From assembly GCA_965656185.1 (NCBI GenBank), contig CBFHJH010000011.1:16772-80771 (forward strand): a DNA stretch of 64,000 bases, given 5' to 3'. Positions 40,159 to 47,824 of the stretch are shown piece by piece. The position numbers and the translations under genes are program-made. The notes under the pieces were generated by a model. It was not told where the DNA came from. It worked only from the letters and a program-made list of their open reading frames with translations, and did no database searches. Numbering within the stretch: the first letter of the stretch is position 1; each line of letters starts with the position of its first letter. The DNA is from Croceimicrobium sp965656185 (GTDB taxonomy: Bacteria; Bacteroidota; Bacteroidia; Flavobacteriales; Schleiferiaceae).

Positions 40159-42150
40159 ATGAAGTTTATACTACGCCTTTGTCTTTTGTTTCTCTTGTTA
40201 AATGTAAGTCCTTTAGCTGCTGCTGATGGCGATACCACTGTGGTTAAGGCGCACCAGCAAGTGGACCTCACTTGGTATAAGTCGTACCGCGATTGGGCGG
40301 TTTTCCCGGATGCCACCAATGACTGGCAAGAGGTAATGCTTAAGTATACCATGGGCTGTGCCAGCGGTGGTTGCAGCGATTGGGATTATACCACTCTAAT
40401 CAACCTAATGATCCCCACCGGTGCTTTGGATAGCAATATTGCTAGTATCGACACGATCAGCCAAAGTCCTTTGGTAATAGATACAAGTTGGAATGTTTTC
40501 CAGGTTAAGGAACGCTATGAGTTATGTAAGGTAATTACCCCTTATGGTGGCGCTCTAGGTAATGACTGGACCCGCACCTTTTACTTCGATGTAAGTGATT
40601 ATTATCCTTTATTACGAGACTCGGTAGAGATCGAGGTTTTTTACCAAGGTTGGTCAAGCGGTTTTAGTGCCACTTTAGACTTTATTATGACCGAAGGTGC
40701 GCCGATCCGCGATGTGCATTCGATCGAGAACTTATATCGCGGCAAGTTCAACTACATTACTACCGCGGCGTTCGAGTCGACTCACATGCCGGCTCGGGCG
40801 TTAAACTTGCATCCCATGGCGCAGCACTTTAATTTGAAAATGGCTCCTTCCGGACATGGTTTCATAAATGCATTGAACTGTGCTGAGTTTTGTGTTAAGG
40901 ATTACTACGTGAAAGTGGATGGCGCTCAGGTAGCGCAGCAAAGTATGTGGCGCGACGATTGTGGGCTGAACGGTTTATACCCGCAAGCGGGAACTTGGTT
41001 ATACGATCGTGCGAATTGGTGTCCGGGTGACCGGGTGAATATCTATGATCATGAATTAGATCTTGCCGGACATGACAGCATTGATGTTGATATCGAACCT
41101 TACGTATATACGGTGCCGGCCAATGAAACTCCCGCCAATTACAATATGTCGGCCACTTTATTCCAGCTGGGTGACTTCAATCGAAATCGAGACTTGGCCT
41201 TGGACGATATTTTATGGCCTAGTGATAAAGATGAATACGCTCGCTTTAATCCTATTTGTAGCGAAGCCCGCATACGAATTCGCAATGAGGGTGGAGACAC
41301 TATAAACGCAGCAAGGATAGTTTACGGAATAAAAGGCGCCGGCATTTGGCAGCGTTTTAATTGGACAGGTAGCTTAGCTCCTTTGCAAAGTGTTGAGATC
41401 GAACTGCCTATGGATAGCCTCAAACAATGGGAAACGGCTTGGATCGAGCCAGTATTTGTGGCCAGAGTAGAGTTTGTAGACGGGCAAGTGGGCGACGAAT
41501 TTGCCGGTAATGATGAAGCAGAAGCCAAGGTTAAATTAGCTGATCGATTACCTCCTGTTTTCCGATTCGAATTGCGCACCAATAACGCCGCATCGGAGAC
41601 TTTCTGGCGATTAGAGGATGCGGATGGAAATATCCTTTACTCGGGCGATAACTTGAGTAATAGCACTACTTACCGCGATACCTTTAATCTGAGTCCCGGT
41701 TGCTATATGTTGCTGATCGGAGACCGAGATGAAGATGGCCTTAGCTTTTTTGCCAATAACGATGGTTCAGGCCGCATCATCTTGCGGAACGTTGGTGGTA
41801 ATTTCTTTTCGGAAAATATCAACCCAAATTTCGGTACGGAGTTTCGCAAGTACTTTACCGTTGGCTACGGATTATCTAGCCCCGATGTAGCAGTAAGTCC
41901 AGAGCTTAATTGCTCACTTTTCCCTAATCCGGCTCAGGATCAATTCAAGATTTACTTTGGTGAGGAGCTTAAGGGAGAGTTGAGCTTGGAGCTGAGAGAC
42001 ATTCAAGGAAGATTGGTACTTAAGCAACAATTTGAAATGGCCGGTGAGACCGAGCAAATGGTTTCATTAGCTGATCTGAAAGCGGGCATTTACACCGTTT
42101 CACTTCAACATGCCGCTGGTAGCTGGCAAGATAAATTAGTTATAAACTAG
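40159..42150 (+). CDS. PNGase F-like protein with T9SS sorting domain
   Basis: This 663-residue exported protein resembles peptide-N-glycosidase F, which cuts N-glycans from asparagine. After the signal peptide (KFILRLCLLFLLLNVSPLAAA) come the two beta-sandwich regions of PNGase F: LTWYKSYRDWAVFP, MGCASGGCSDWDYTTLINL, ARALNLHPMAQHFNLKMAPS, GHGFINALNCAEFC with the Glu expected for catalysis, then WRDDCGLNGLYPQAGTWLY and RANWCPGDRVN. A linker with beta-sandwich repeats precedes a T9SS type A domain (CSLFPNPAQDQFKIYF, LRDIQGRLVLKQQFEMAG, LKAGIYTVSLQH). The start is the ATG at 40159; a TTG 15 nt above would not add a helix. The stop overlaps the convergent glycosyltransferase stop by 4 nt. Confidence 0.82.
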   Translation: MKFILRLCLLFLLLNVSPLAAADGDTTVVKAHQQVDLTWYKSYRDWAVFPDATNDWQEVMLKYTMGCASGGCSDWDYTTLINLMIPTGALDSNIASIDTISQSPLVIDTSWNVFQVKERYELCKVITPYGGALGNDWTRTFYFDVSDYYPLLRDSVEIEVFYQGWSSGFSATLDFIMTEGAPIRDVHSIENLYRGKFNYITTAAFESTHMPARALNLHPMAQHFNLKMAPSGHGFINALNCAEFCVKDYYVKVDGAQVAQQSMWRDDCGLNGLYPQAGTWLYDRANWCPGDRVNIYDHELDLAGHDSIDVDIEPYVYTVPANETPANYNMSATLFQLGDFNRNRDLALDDILWPSDKDEYARFNPICSEARIRIRNEGGDTINAARIVYGIKGAGIWQRFNWTGSLAPLQSVEIELPMDSLKQWETAWIEPVFVARVEFVDGQVGDEFAGNDEAEAKVKLADRLPPVFRFELRTNNAASETFWRLEDADGNILYSGDNLSNSTTYRDTFNLSPGCYMLLIGDRDEDGLSFFANNDGSGRIILRNVGGNFFSENINPNFGTEFRKYFTVGYGLSSPDVAVSPELNCSLFPNPAQDQFKIYFGEELKGELSLELRDIQGRLVLKQQFEMAGETEQMVSLADLKAGIYTVSLQHAAGSWQDKLVIN

Positions 42151-43676
42151 GCCTGAGAAGGTCTGCTTCGGACCGTATTGGTGGGGATTGGGGCATTTCC
42201 CGATCCGCCGCCAGTAATCTTTTTACCGCGGTTACCCGGTCTTTTGAAGCCCACTCTTTTCATGGTGCCCCAAGCTTTTTTGCCTTCAAAGAAATAGTCC
42301 CAATTACCGGTCAAGGCACAGTAAACCACAAAAGGGTGAAACAGGAGTGGTTCAAGAATTCCTGCCAGCACTAGCTTTGGGAGCTGTCGTCGTTTTTTAT
42401 ACTGGAAAAAGGTGATTTCCTCAATGTATAAAGTTGCAATGGTAAAGGCTACCGTATAGCCGTAGATCAAGGCAATAAAGAGGTATAAGAAGCTGATGTT
42501 AATTACTCCTAGTAAGCTAAATAGGATCAACAGCAAGATTCCCATAAACTCGATGATGGGCGCTAACCATTCGAACATCAACCAGTAGGGGTAGCTGATC
42601 ATACCGATCTTTCCGTAAAAAGGATTTAGGAATAGGCGTTTATGCGATAATAAAGTTTCAATGGCACCACGGGTCCAGCGGTTTCGTTGTTTACGTAATA
42701 CCGACCAAGATTCAGGAACCTCTGTCCAGCACAAGGGATCTGGTACAAAGCCTACTACGTAAGGGATTCCTTTTTCCCGGGCGTAGCGCCGCATGCGTAC
42801 CGTTAGTTCCATGTCTTCTCCAATGGTGTCATTATCATAGCCTCCGCACTTAAGTACCAGCTCTTTTTGAAAAACACCGAGTGCACCCGATATAAGGAGT
42901 AATCCATCTAATGAGCCCCAGGCTACCCTACCGAGTAGGAAAGAACGTAAGTATTCCAGGGTTTGGAACTGAGCCAGCATGGTATTGGGCACGTTTACAT
43001 CGAGAATACGACCTTTCTCCACCCGACAGTTATTGGCAATCCGTACCACGCCTCCGGTGGCAATCATGTTGTTCTCTGTTTCTTCTAAGAAGGGCTTCAT
43101 TAGTTTTAGCAAGCAGTCTTCTTCCAGAATACAGTCCACGTCAATGTTTAGGGTATAATCGCCGGTAGATACATTAAGCGCCGCATTAAGTGCATCCGAC
43201 TTACCGCCATTTTCCTTGTCAACCACCACCAGGTTGTTATAACTGGGGTCTTTCGACTTATAGACGTTTTTAACCTTTTGGGTTTTAATGATGTAGTTCA
43301 CCGCGAAATTCACCGGCTCTAATTGATACTCTTCAATAAGCATGGTGAGACTACGGTCTTTACTACCGTCATTAACTACGATCACCTCATAATTTGGATA
43401 GCGAATCGACAAAAGCGAGCGAACGTTTTCGATAATGGTAGCTTCCTCATTAAAAGCTGGTGCCAAAATAGAAACTGATGGCGCTTCAGGGCTCTGTAAA
43501 ATATTGAGGTAATCGGTGTAGGTATTACGGCGCAAATACTTACGGGCCTGAATTACCGAAATAACGCCAAGGGCTAGGTAGGAAACCATCACAAAAACGG
43601 TATAGCCGTATGTGATAAAGTAGAAAATGTAGATGAGAATGTCTACCAGAGAATTCTGAGTATCATATTCTATCAT
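42147..43676 (-). CDS. Processive GT2 polysaccharide synthase (poly-GlcNAc/cellulose-synthase-like)
   Basis: This 509-residue inner-membrane enzyme has an N-terminal helix pair (TVFVMVSYLALGVISVI), then a GT2 domain: SVSILAPAFNEEATIIENV, VIVVNDGSKDRSLTMLI, ENGGKSDALNAALNVSTGDY, LNIDVDCILEEDCLL with the DxD, GEDMELTVRMRRY, and the processive-synthase motif KQRNRWTRGAIETLLSHKR. Several helices follow, and the tail is Gly/Pro-rich and basic. The motif set is shared with PgaC/BcsA-like synthases that extrude linear exopolysaccharide. Unlike BcsA there is no PilZ domain. It is the last gene of the operon with the response regulator and HEAT protein, and overlaps the latter by 14 nt. Confidence 0.85.
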   Translation of the reverse strand: MIEYDTQNSLVDILIYIFYFITYGYTVFVMVSYLALGVISVIQARKYLRRNTYTDYLNILQSPEAPSVSILAPAFNEEATIIENVRSLLSIRYPNYEVIVVNDGSKDRSLTMLIEEYQLEPVNFAVNYIIKTQKVKNVYKSKDPSYNNLVVVDKENGGKSDALNAALNVSTGDYTLNIDVDCILEEDCLLKLMKPFLEETENNMIATGGVVRIANNCRVEKGRILDVNVPNTMLAQFQTLEYLRSFLLGRVAWGSLDGLLLISGALGVFQKELVLKCGGYDNDTIGEDMELTVRMRRYAREKGIPYVVGFVPDPLCWTEVPESWSVLRKQRNRWTRGAIETLLSHKRLFLNPFYGKIGMISYPYWLMFEWLAPIIEFMGILLLILFSLLGVINISFLYLFIALIYGYTVAFTIATLYIEEITFFQYKKRRQLPKLVLAGILEPLLFHPFVVYCALTGNWDYFFEGKKAWGTMKRVGFKRPGNRGKKITGGGSGNAPIPTNTVRSRPSQA

Positions 43677-44784
43677 CCAGTACGTGCTTTACAATGTTTT
43701 CACTTTCTTCGGAAAGTTCTCGTTCTTGGTAACTGCGCAAGACATCGGGTCTTCCCATTTTCTTGAGAGAGCGAGCCGATTCCAAGAGTATTTCATATTC
43801 TTTAGAACTAGCTAATTGCTCGCGTAAGAATCCTACTTCTTGGGCACCTCCTAGTTCACCAAGTGCCTTGATCACGCGAGTTTTAACGCGTAAGTTTTTA
43901 GTAAGCTCATAAACCTCATAAAGGTTCTCGATGCTTTCACTGTAGGCGAGGTGAATCGCAGTTTCGATGGCCTTTTCTTGTACTTTCTCATTGCGGTGAT
44001 AAAGCAGCTTACGCAACTCATTGCGCTCATGGTACTGGTTTAGGTGACGCATTAAAATAAGGGCGAAAACCACCACCGAATCATTTTTGGAGCGAAGCCA
44101 AGGACCAATATTGTCGATAAGTTCATACTCGAACTTCAGGGCTTGGTCTAGCAGGCGAATCTGTTGCCATTCACTCATCGGGCTTTCCAGGTCATCGAGG
44201 AATTTCATCGCTTTCTTGCCCCCTAATTTTACTGCCGCATACTGCGCTTCATAACGAATATTCTGATCAGCATCATCAGTGTATTGTAATACCTCAAAAA
44301 GGGTTTCCGACATCCGCATGGTGCTGAGGTCGTTTATGGCTTTTGCTTTACGGTGCCAGTCGTTGTTTCGCAAGTTTTCGAGGACCATTTGCTTAAGGCC
44401 AACTTCACGGTAAAGGTTTTCGAGGCGAATGAAAGCCTCGCCACCTAGATTGCGATGGTAATAGATAATCAACTCATTTAGGGTGGCCATATTGGAACGA
44501 CGGTAGAGGGGGGAATCGATCGCCCTTTGAATTTTCTTTACCGCATCCTTTAGTTCGCTTGCATCCTGTTCGGTGAAAACCACCTCCTGGATAATAGGCT
44601 CTACCATCCGTTTAATGCGGCGCTCCCTCGATTCGACACCATTTTTTCTCGAGCGCTCACGCAATACGATACTGATCATTACCGTGGCCAAAATAAGCAG
44701 GCCAGCGATCATAAAGATCACGATCTTATAGCGCGGTTCAAGGGCTAAGAGAAAATAATATATGTCGATGAAAAAGCTACGCAT
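43663..44784 (-). CDS. Membrane-anchored HEAT-repeat protein
   Basis: This 373-residue protein has one N-terminal helix (IYYFLLALEPRYKIVIFMIA plus following hydrophobics) and a basic stretch (RERSRKNGVESRERRIKRM). The rest is made of helical repeats of about 30-35 residues with HEAT-like patterns (NIRYEAQYAAVKLGGKKAM, VQEKAIETAIHLAYSESIE, LRVKTRVIKALGELGGAQEV). Such a domain usually binds partner proteins. Placed between a response regulator and an exopolysaccharide synthase, with 3 nt to the former and a 14-nt overlap with the latter, it may carry the signal to the synthase. This link is inference. Confidence 0.8.
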   Translation of the reverse strand: MRSFFIDIYYFLLALEPRYKIVIFMIAGLLILATVMISIVLRERSRKNGVESRERRIKRMVEPIIQEVVFTEQDASELKDAVKKIQRAIDSPLYRRSNMATLNELIIYYHRNLGGEAFIRLENLYREVGLKQMVLENLRNNDWHRKAKAINDLSTMRMSETLFEVLQYTDDADQNIRYEAQYAAVKLGGKKAMKFLDDLESPMSEWQQIRLLDQALKFEYELIDNIGPWLRSKNDSVVVFALILMRHLNQYHERNELRKLLYHRNEKVQEKAIETAIHLAYSESIENLYEVYELTKNLRVKTRVIKALGELGGAQEVGFLREQLASSKEYEILLESARSLKKMGRPDVLRSYQERELSEESENIVKHVLDDRI

Positions 44785-44787
44785 TGC

Positions 44788-45165
44788 TTATTTCTTGGCG
44801 TTTTTCAGAAGCTTTTTAATTCGTACAGAAAGTTCGTTAGGGCTAAAAGGCTTGGTCATAAAGTCATCGGCGCCCAAGTCGAAAGCTTTTAAAACAGCCG
44901 TCTCCGAATTCAGTGAGGTAAGCATAAGTACCGGTGCGTCTGTGCCCCGTTCTTTTAGGATCTTTACTAATTCAAAACCACTGATGAAGGGCATCATAAT
45001 ATCGCTGATAATTATCTGATACTCTTCACTTTCGATCTTCTGAATGGCCTTTTCGCCATCTTCGGCAGTATCAACATCATAGCCGTCCTTGGTGAGTTTA
45101 AAGGCCAAGGCATCACGAATCAAAGGTTCGTCGTCTACAATTAGAATTTTTGGTTTATCGCTCAT
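44788..45165 (-). CDS. Single-domain response regulator (CheY-like receiver)
   Basis: This 125-residue protein is only a receiver domain. The acidic pocket ILIVDDEPLIRDAL, the phospho-acceptor aspartate in YQIIISDIMMPFISGF, the Thr in LMLTSLNSETAV and the Lys in ADDFMTKPFSPNEL are all present. With no output domain it must act by protein contact. The ATG at 45165 starts the conserved MSDKPKILIV; in-frame codons above it overlap a promoter region. It is the first gene of the operon with the HEAT protein and GT2 synthase. No histidine kinase is encoded in the window. Confidence 0.88.
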   Translation of the reverse strand: MSDKPKILIVDDEPLIRDALAFKLTKDGYDVDTAEDGEKAIQKIESEEYQIIISDIMMPFISGFELVKILKERGTDAPVLMLTSLNSETAVLKAFDLGADDFMTKPFSPNELSVRIKKLLKNAKK

Positions 45166-45195
45166 GACATTAATTTTAAGGGCCACAATAGCATA

Positions 45196-45216
45196 TCAAA
45201 TGTAGATAGCATTTGA
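45196..45216. promoter_or_regulatory. Promoter box within a perfect inverted repeat, for the response regulator operon
   Basis: TCAAATG (45196-45202) and CATTTGA (45210-45216) form a perfect 7-nt inverted repeat. It overlaps the minus-strand box TACATTTG at 45197-45204, which ends 31 nt before the response regulator ATG. A dimeric regulator bound here would cover the promoter of the exopolysaccharide-type operon. The repeat is 54 nt from the divergent sirtuin start. Confidence 0.55.
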
Positions 45217-45269
45217 GAGGTGGCCGTCTATATTAGATGAATGGTTAGTTTTTTAAGATTTAAGGTTAA

Positions 45270-46019
45270 ATGACAATGCAGTCCGATCAAGAGAGTTTAC
45301 GAGATTTTTTAGTCAGCTCGAAATTTACAACATCCTCCTCAATAATTGTATTTAGTGGAGCTGGAATGAGTGCGGAAAGTGGAATAGATACTTTCCGAGA
45401 TCAAGGAGGTTTATGGGAAAAGCACCCGATAGAGGAGGTGGCTACGCCAGAAGCCTGGCGTGCGAATCCCCGAAAGGTATTGGACTTTTACAATATACGG
45501 CGCAAACAGCTTTTGGAGGTCGAGCCCAATCGGGCGCATGAGATCATAGCTGAGATAGAGCAAGACTACGATCTAAAAGTGATCACGCAAAACATCGATG
45601 ACCTGCATGAGCGGGCCGGCTCTAAGCAAGTTTTACACTTACATGGTGAATTGCGTAAAGCCCGCAGCAGCATTGATGAGTCTTTGGTTTATCCTATTGA
45701 AGGAGGTGAAATTGCTTTTGGTGATACTTGTGAAAAAGGATCTCAGTTGAGGCCTCATGTAGTGTGGTTCGGTGAGATGGTGCCGGCTATGGACAAAGCA
45801 ATTCCCTTAGTGCAAGAGGCTGATCTGCTCGTCGTGATCGGCAGTTCCCTACAGGTTTATCCGGCGGCTTCCCTGGTAGACTTAATGTCTGCAGAAAAGT
45901 CGGTGCTAGTTATTGACCCAGAAGCTCCGTCCTTTAGGCCGAACGATCGTCTATTTCACTTCCGCCGAAAGGCAATAGAGGGTATGCAAATACTGCAAGA
46001 ACTTATAAAGTCCTTTTAA
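45270..46019 (+). CDS. Sir2-type NAD-dependent protein deacylase without zinc cysteines
   Basis: This 249-residue sirtuin removes acyl groups from lysine using NAD. The Rossmann core has VFSGAGMSAESGIDTFRDQ, TQNIDDLHERAG, HLHGEL with the catalytic His, GSSLQVYPAASLVDL and a C-terminal VIDPEAP. The small zinc domain is degenerate: only one Cys remains (GDTCEKGSQLRPH), while standard sirtuins use four. FGEMVPAMDKAI follows as usual. This is to my knowledge the usual Bacteroidota version of the SIRT5-like class. It precedes the rimP promoter; the hairpin at 46061-46084 may act as its terminator. Confidence 0.9.
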   Translation: MTMQSDQESLRDFLVSSKFTTSSSIIVFSGAGMSAESGIDTFRDQGGLWEKHPIEEVATPEAWRANPRKVLDFYNIRRKQLLEVEPNRAHEIIAEIEQDYDLKVITQNIDDLHERAGSKQVLHLHGELRKARSSIDESLVYPIEGGEIAFGDTCEKGSQLRPHVVWFGEMVPAMDKAIPLVQEADLLVVIGSSLQVYPAASLVDLMSAEKSVLVIDPEAPSFRPNDRLFHFRRKAIEGMQILQELIKSF

Positions 46020-46041
46020 TGAGGATTTACCACAATTTATG

Positions 46042-46049
46042 TATATTTG
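46042..46049 (+). promoter_or_regulatory. TAnnTTTG promoter box for rimP-nusA-infB
   Basis: TATATTTG is a perfect match. Its likely transcription start lies about ten bases before the leader hairpin at 46061. Confidence 0.6.
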
Positions 46050-46060
46050 CAGCCACTTTC

Positions 46061-46084
46061 GAGGGGACATTGGTCCCCTCTTTT
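46061..46084 (+). promoter_or_regulatory. Terminator-like leader hairpin before rimP
   Basis: GAGGGGAC (46061-46068) and GTCCCCTC (46073-46080) form a perfect 8-bp stem with loop ATTG, followed by TTTT. It lies between the promoter and the rimP ATG, so it may act as an attenuator of the operon; alternatively it is the sir2 terminator. Confidence 0.6.
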
Positions 46085-46094
46085 ATTAGGCAAT

Positions 46095-46562
46095 ATGTTA
46101 GATCAAGATAAAGTTCGAAGCTTATTAGAGCAAGCCTTGGAAGAGCAGCAGGCCTTTTTGATCGATTTCCAAATTGGGGCGGGTAATCTTATTCAGGTTA
46201 CGGCAGACACCATGGAGGGGATTACTTTAGAAGGAATTACTGCTATTTCGCGGGGCATTGAGCATAATCTTGATCGTGAGGTGGAGGATTTTGAATTGCA
46301 AGTGAGTTCGCCGGGAGTGGGCTCACCCTTGCAAGTTCCTCAGCAGTACGAGCAGAATGTTGGTCGCGACCTGAAGGTGCAAACTACCGGTGGGGAAAAG
46401 CACAAAGGAGAGCTGATCGAATTTGATGGAGAAAGTATTGTTTTACAATGGTCGGAGCGCGTGCCTAAGGAAGTGGGTAAAGGAAAAGTAACCGTAAAGA
46501 AAGACCTGCGAATAAACCTGCCCGAAATTAAAGAGGCGAAGGTGCAAGTTAGATTCAATTAA
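46095..46562 (+). CDS. rimP: Ribosome maturation factor RimP
   Basis: RimP helps assemble the 30S ribosomal subunit. The 155-residue chain has the alpha-beta N-domain (VRSLLEQALEEQQAFLIDFQ, GITLEGITAISRGIEHNLDR) and the SH3-like C-domain (FELQVSSPGVGSPLQVPQQY, LIEFDGESIVLQWSERV). The start is the ATG at 46095. A TTG at 46047 would read through the leader hairpin and is rejected. It heads the conserved rimP-nusA-infB operon, with nusA 12 nt behind. Confidence 0.92.
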   Translation: MLDQDKVRSLLEQALEEQQAFLIDFQIGAGNLIQVTADTMEGITLEGITAISRGIEHNLDREVEDFELQVSSPGVGSPLQVPQQYEQNVGRDLKVQTTGGEKHKGELIEFDGESIVLQWSERVPKEVGKGKVTVKKDLRINLPEIKEAKVQVRFN

Positions 46563-46574
46563 GCATATTCAGCT

Positions 46575-47810
46575 ATGGAAAATCAGGCTATCATTGACAG
46601 TTTTGCTGAGTTTAAGGATGAGAAGAACATTGATCGTGTTACCCTCATGGCCATCCTTGAAGAAGCTCTTCGCAATCAGTTGCGCAAGAAATATGGTGAT
46701 GATGAGAACTTTGATATTATCGTAAACCCGGATAAGGGTGATGTAGAGATCTGGCGTAACCGGGTAATTGTAGAAGACGGTGCGGTAGAGGATGAGAATA
46801 TGGAGATCGAGTTGAGTGAAGCTTTAAAAATTGAGCCCGATTTTGAGGTGGGTGAGGAAGCTTCCGAAGAACTAAAATTGATCGATCAGGGCCGTCGTTT
46901 CGTTTTGGCTTTTCGCCAGAACCTTGTGCAGAAGATTCAGGAGCACGACAATGGCATTATTTATAAGAAATACAAAGATCTAGAGGGAGAGATCCTTACG
47001 GGAGAGGTACATCACGTGCGTCCTCGTGCGGTTATCATTTATGATGATGATCAAAATGAACTCATCCTACCTAAAGATCAGCAAATCCCGCGCGACTTTT
47101 TCCGCAAAGGAGATACCGTTAGAGCGGTAGTGAGAGATGTAGATCTACGCGGTACTAAGCCTGTAGTTATTCTCTCACGCACCGACGAGCGCTTTTTGGA
47201 AAAACTATTTGAGCAGGAGATCCCTGAGGTATTCGATGGTTTGATCACAGTTAAAAAGGTTGTTCGTGAGCCTGGTGAAAAAGCCAAGGTGGCGGTAGAA
47301 TCTTACGACGACCGTATCGATCCGGTAGGCGCCTGTGTGGGTATGAAAGGTAGTCGTATTCACGGAATCGTGCGCGAATTGGGTAATGAGAATATCGATG
47401 TGATCAATTATACCAATAATGATCAACTCTTTATTCAACGTGCGCTTAATCCGGCGAAGATCAGTAGCATCGTGTTAGATGAGACCAATCAACGTGCGGA
47501 TGTTTACTTAAAACCAGATCAAGTTTCCTTAGCTATTGGTAAGCGCGGTCTTAATATTAAATTAGCCGGACAATTAACCGGTTATGAGATCGATGTTTAT
47601 CGTGATGTTGATGAGGACGAGGATGTGGAATTGACCGAATTTAGTGACGAAATCGAAAGCTGGGTAATCGATGCCCTTAAAGCGATCGGTTGCGATACTG
47701 CTAAAAGCGTCTTAGAGTTATCGGTAGATGAGTTACACTCTCGTACCGATTTGGAAGAAGAAACAATTGAGGAGGTTCGCAGTATATTGCGGGCTGAATT
47801 TGAAGAATAA
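46575..47810 (+). CDS. nusA: Transcription termination/antitermination factor NusA
   Basis: NusA binds RNA polymerase and controls pausing, termination and antitermination. The 411-residue chain has the N-terminal polymerase-binding domain (LMAILEEALRNQLRKKYGD), an S1 domain (GEILTGEVHHVRPRAVIIYD), two KH domains (DPVGACVGMKGSRIHGIVRE and VSLAIGKRGLNIKLAGQLTG) and a short acidic C-terminus (AIGCDTAKSVLELSVDEL). The shorter length without the E. coli acidic repeats is typical of the phylum. It sits between rimP and infB. Confidence 0.95.
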   Translation: MENQAIIDSFAEFKDEKNIDRVTLMAILEEALRNQLRKKYGDDENFDIIVNPDKGDVEIWRNRVIVEDGAVEDENMEIELSEALKIEPDFEVGEEASEELKLIDQGRRFVLAFRQNLVQKIQEHDNGIIYKKYKDLEGEILTGEVHHVRPRAVIIYDDDQNELILPKDQQIPRDFFRKGDTVRAVVRDVDLRGTKPVVILSRTDERFLEKLFEQEIPEVFDGLITVKKVVREPGEKAKVAVESYDDRIDPVGACVGMKGSRIHGIVRELGNENIDVINYTNNDQLFIQRALNPAKISSIVLDETNQRADVYLKPDQVSLAIGKRGLNIKLAGQLTGYEIDVYRDVDEDEDVELTEFSDEIESWVIDALKAIGCDTAKSVLELSVDELHSRTDLEEETIEEVRSILRAEFEE

Positions 47811-47824
47811 TTTAAATCAAGTAC

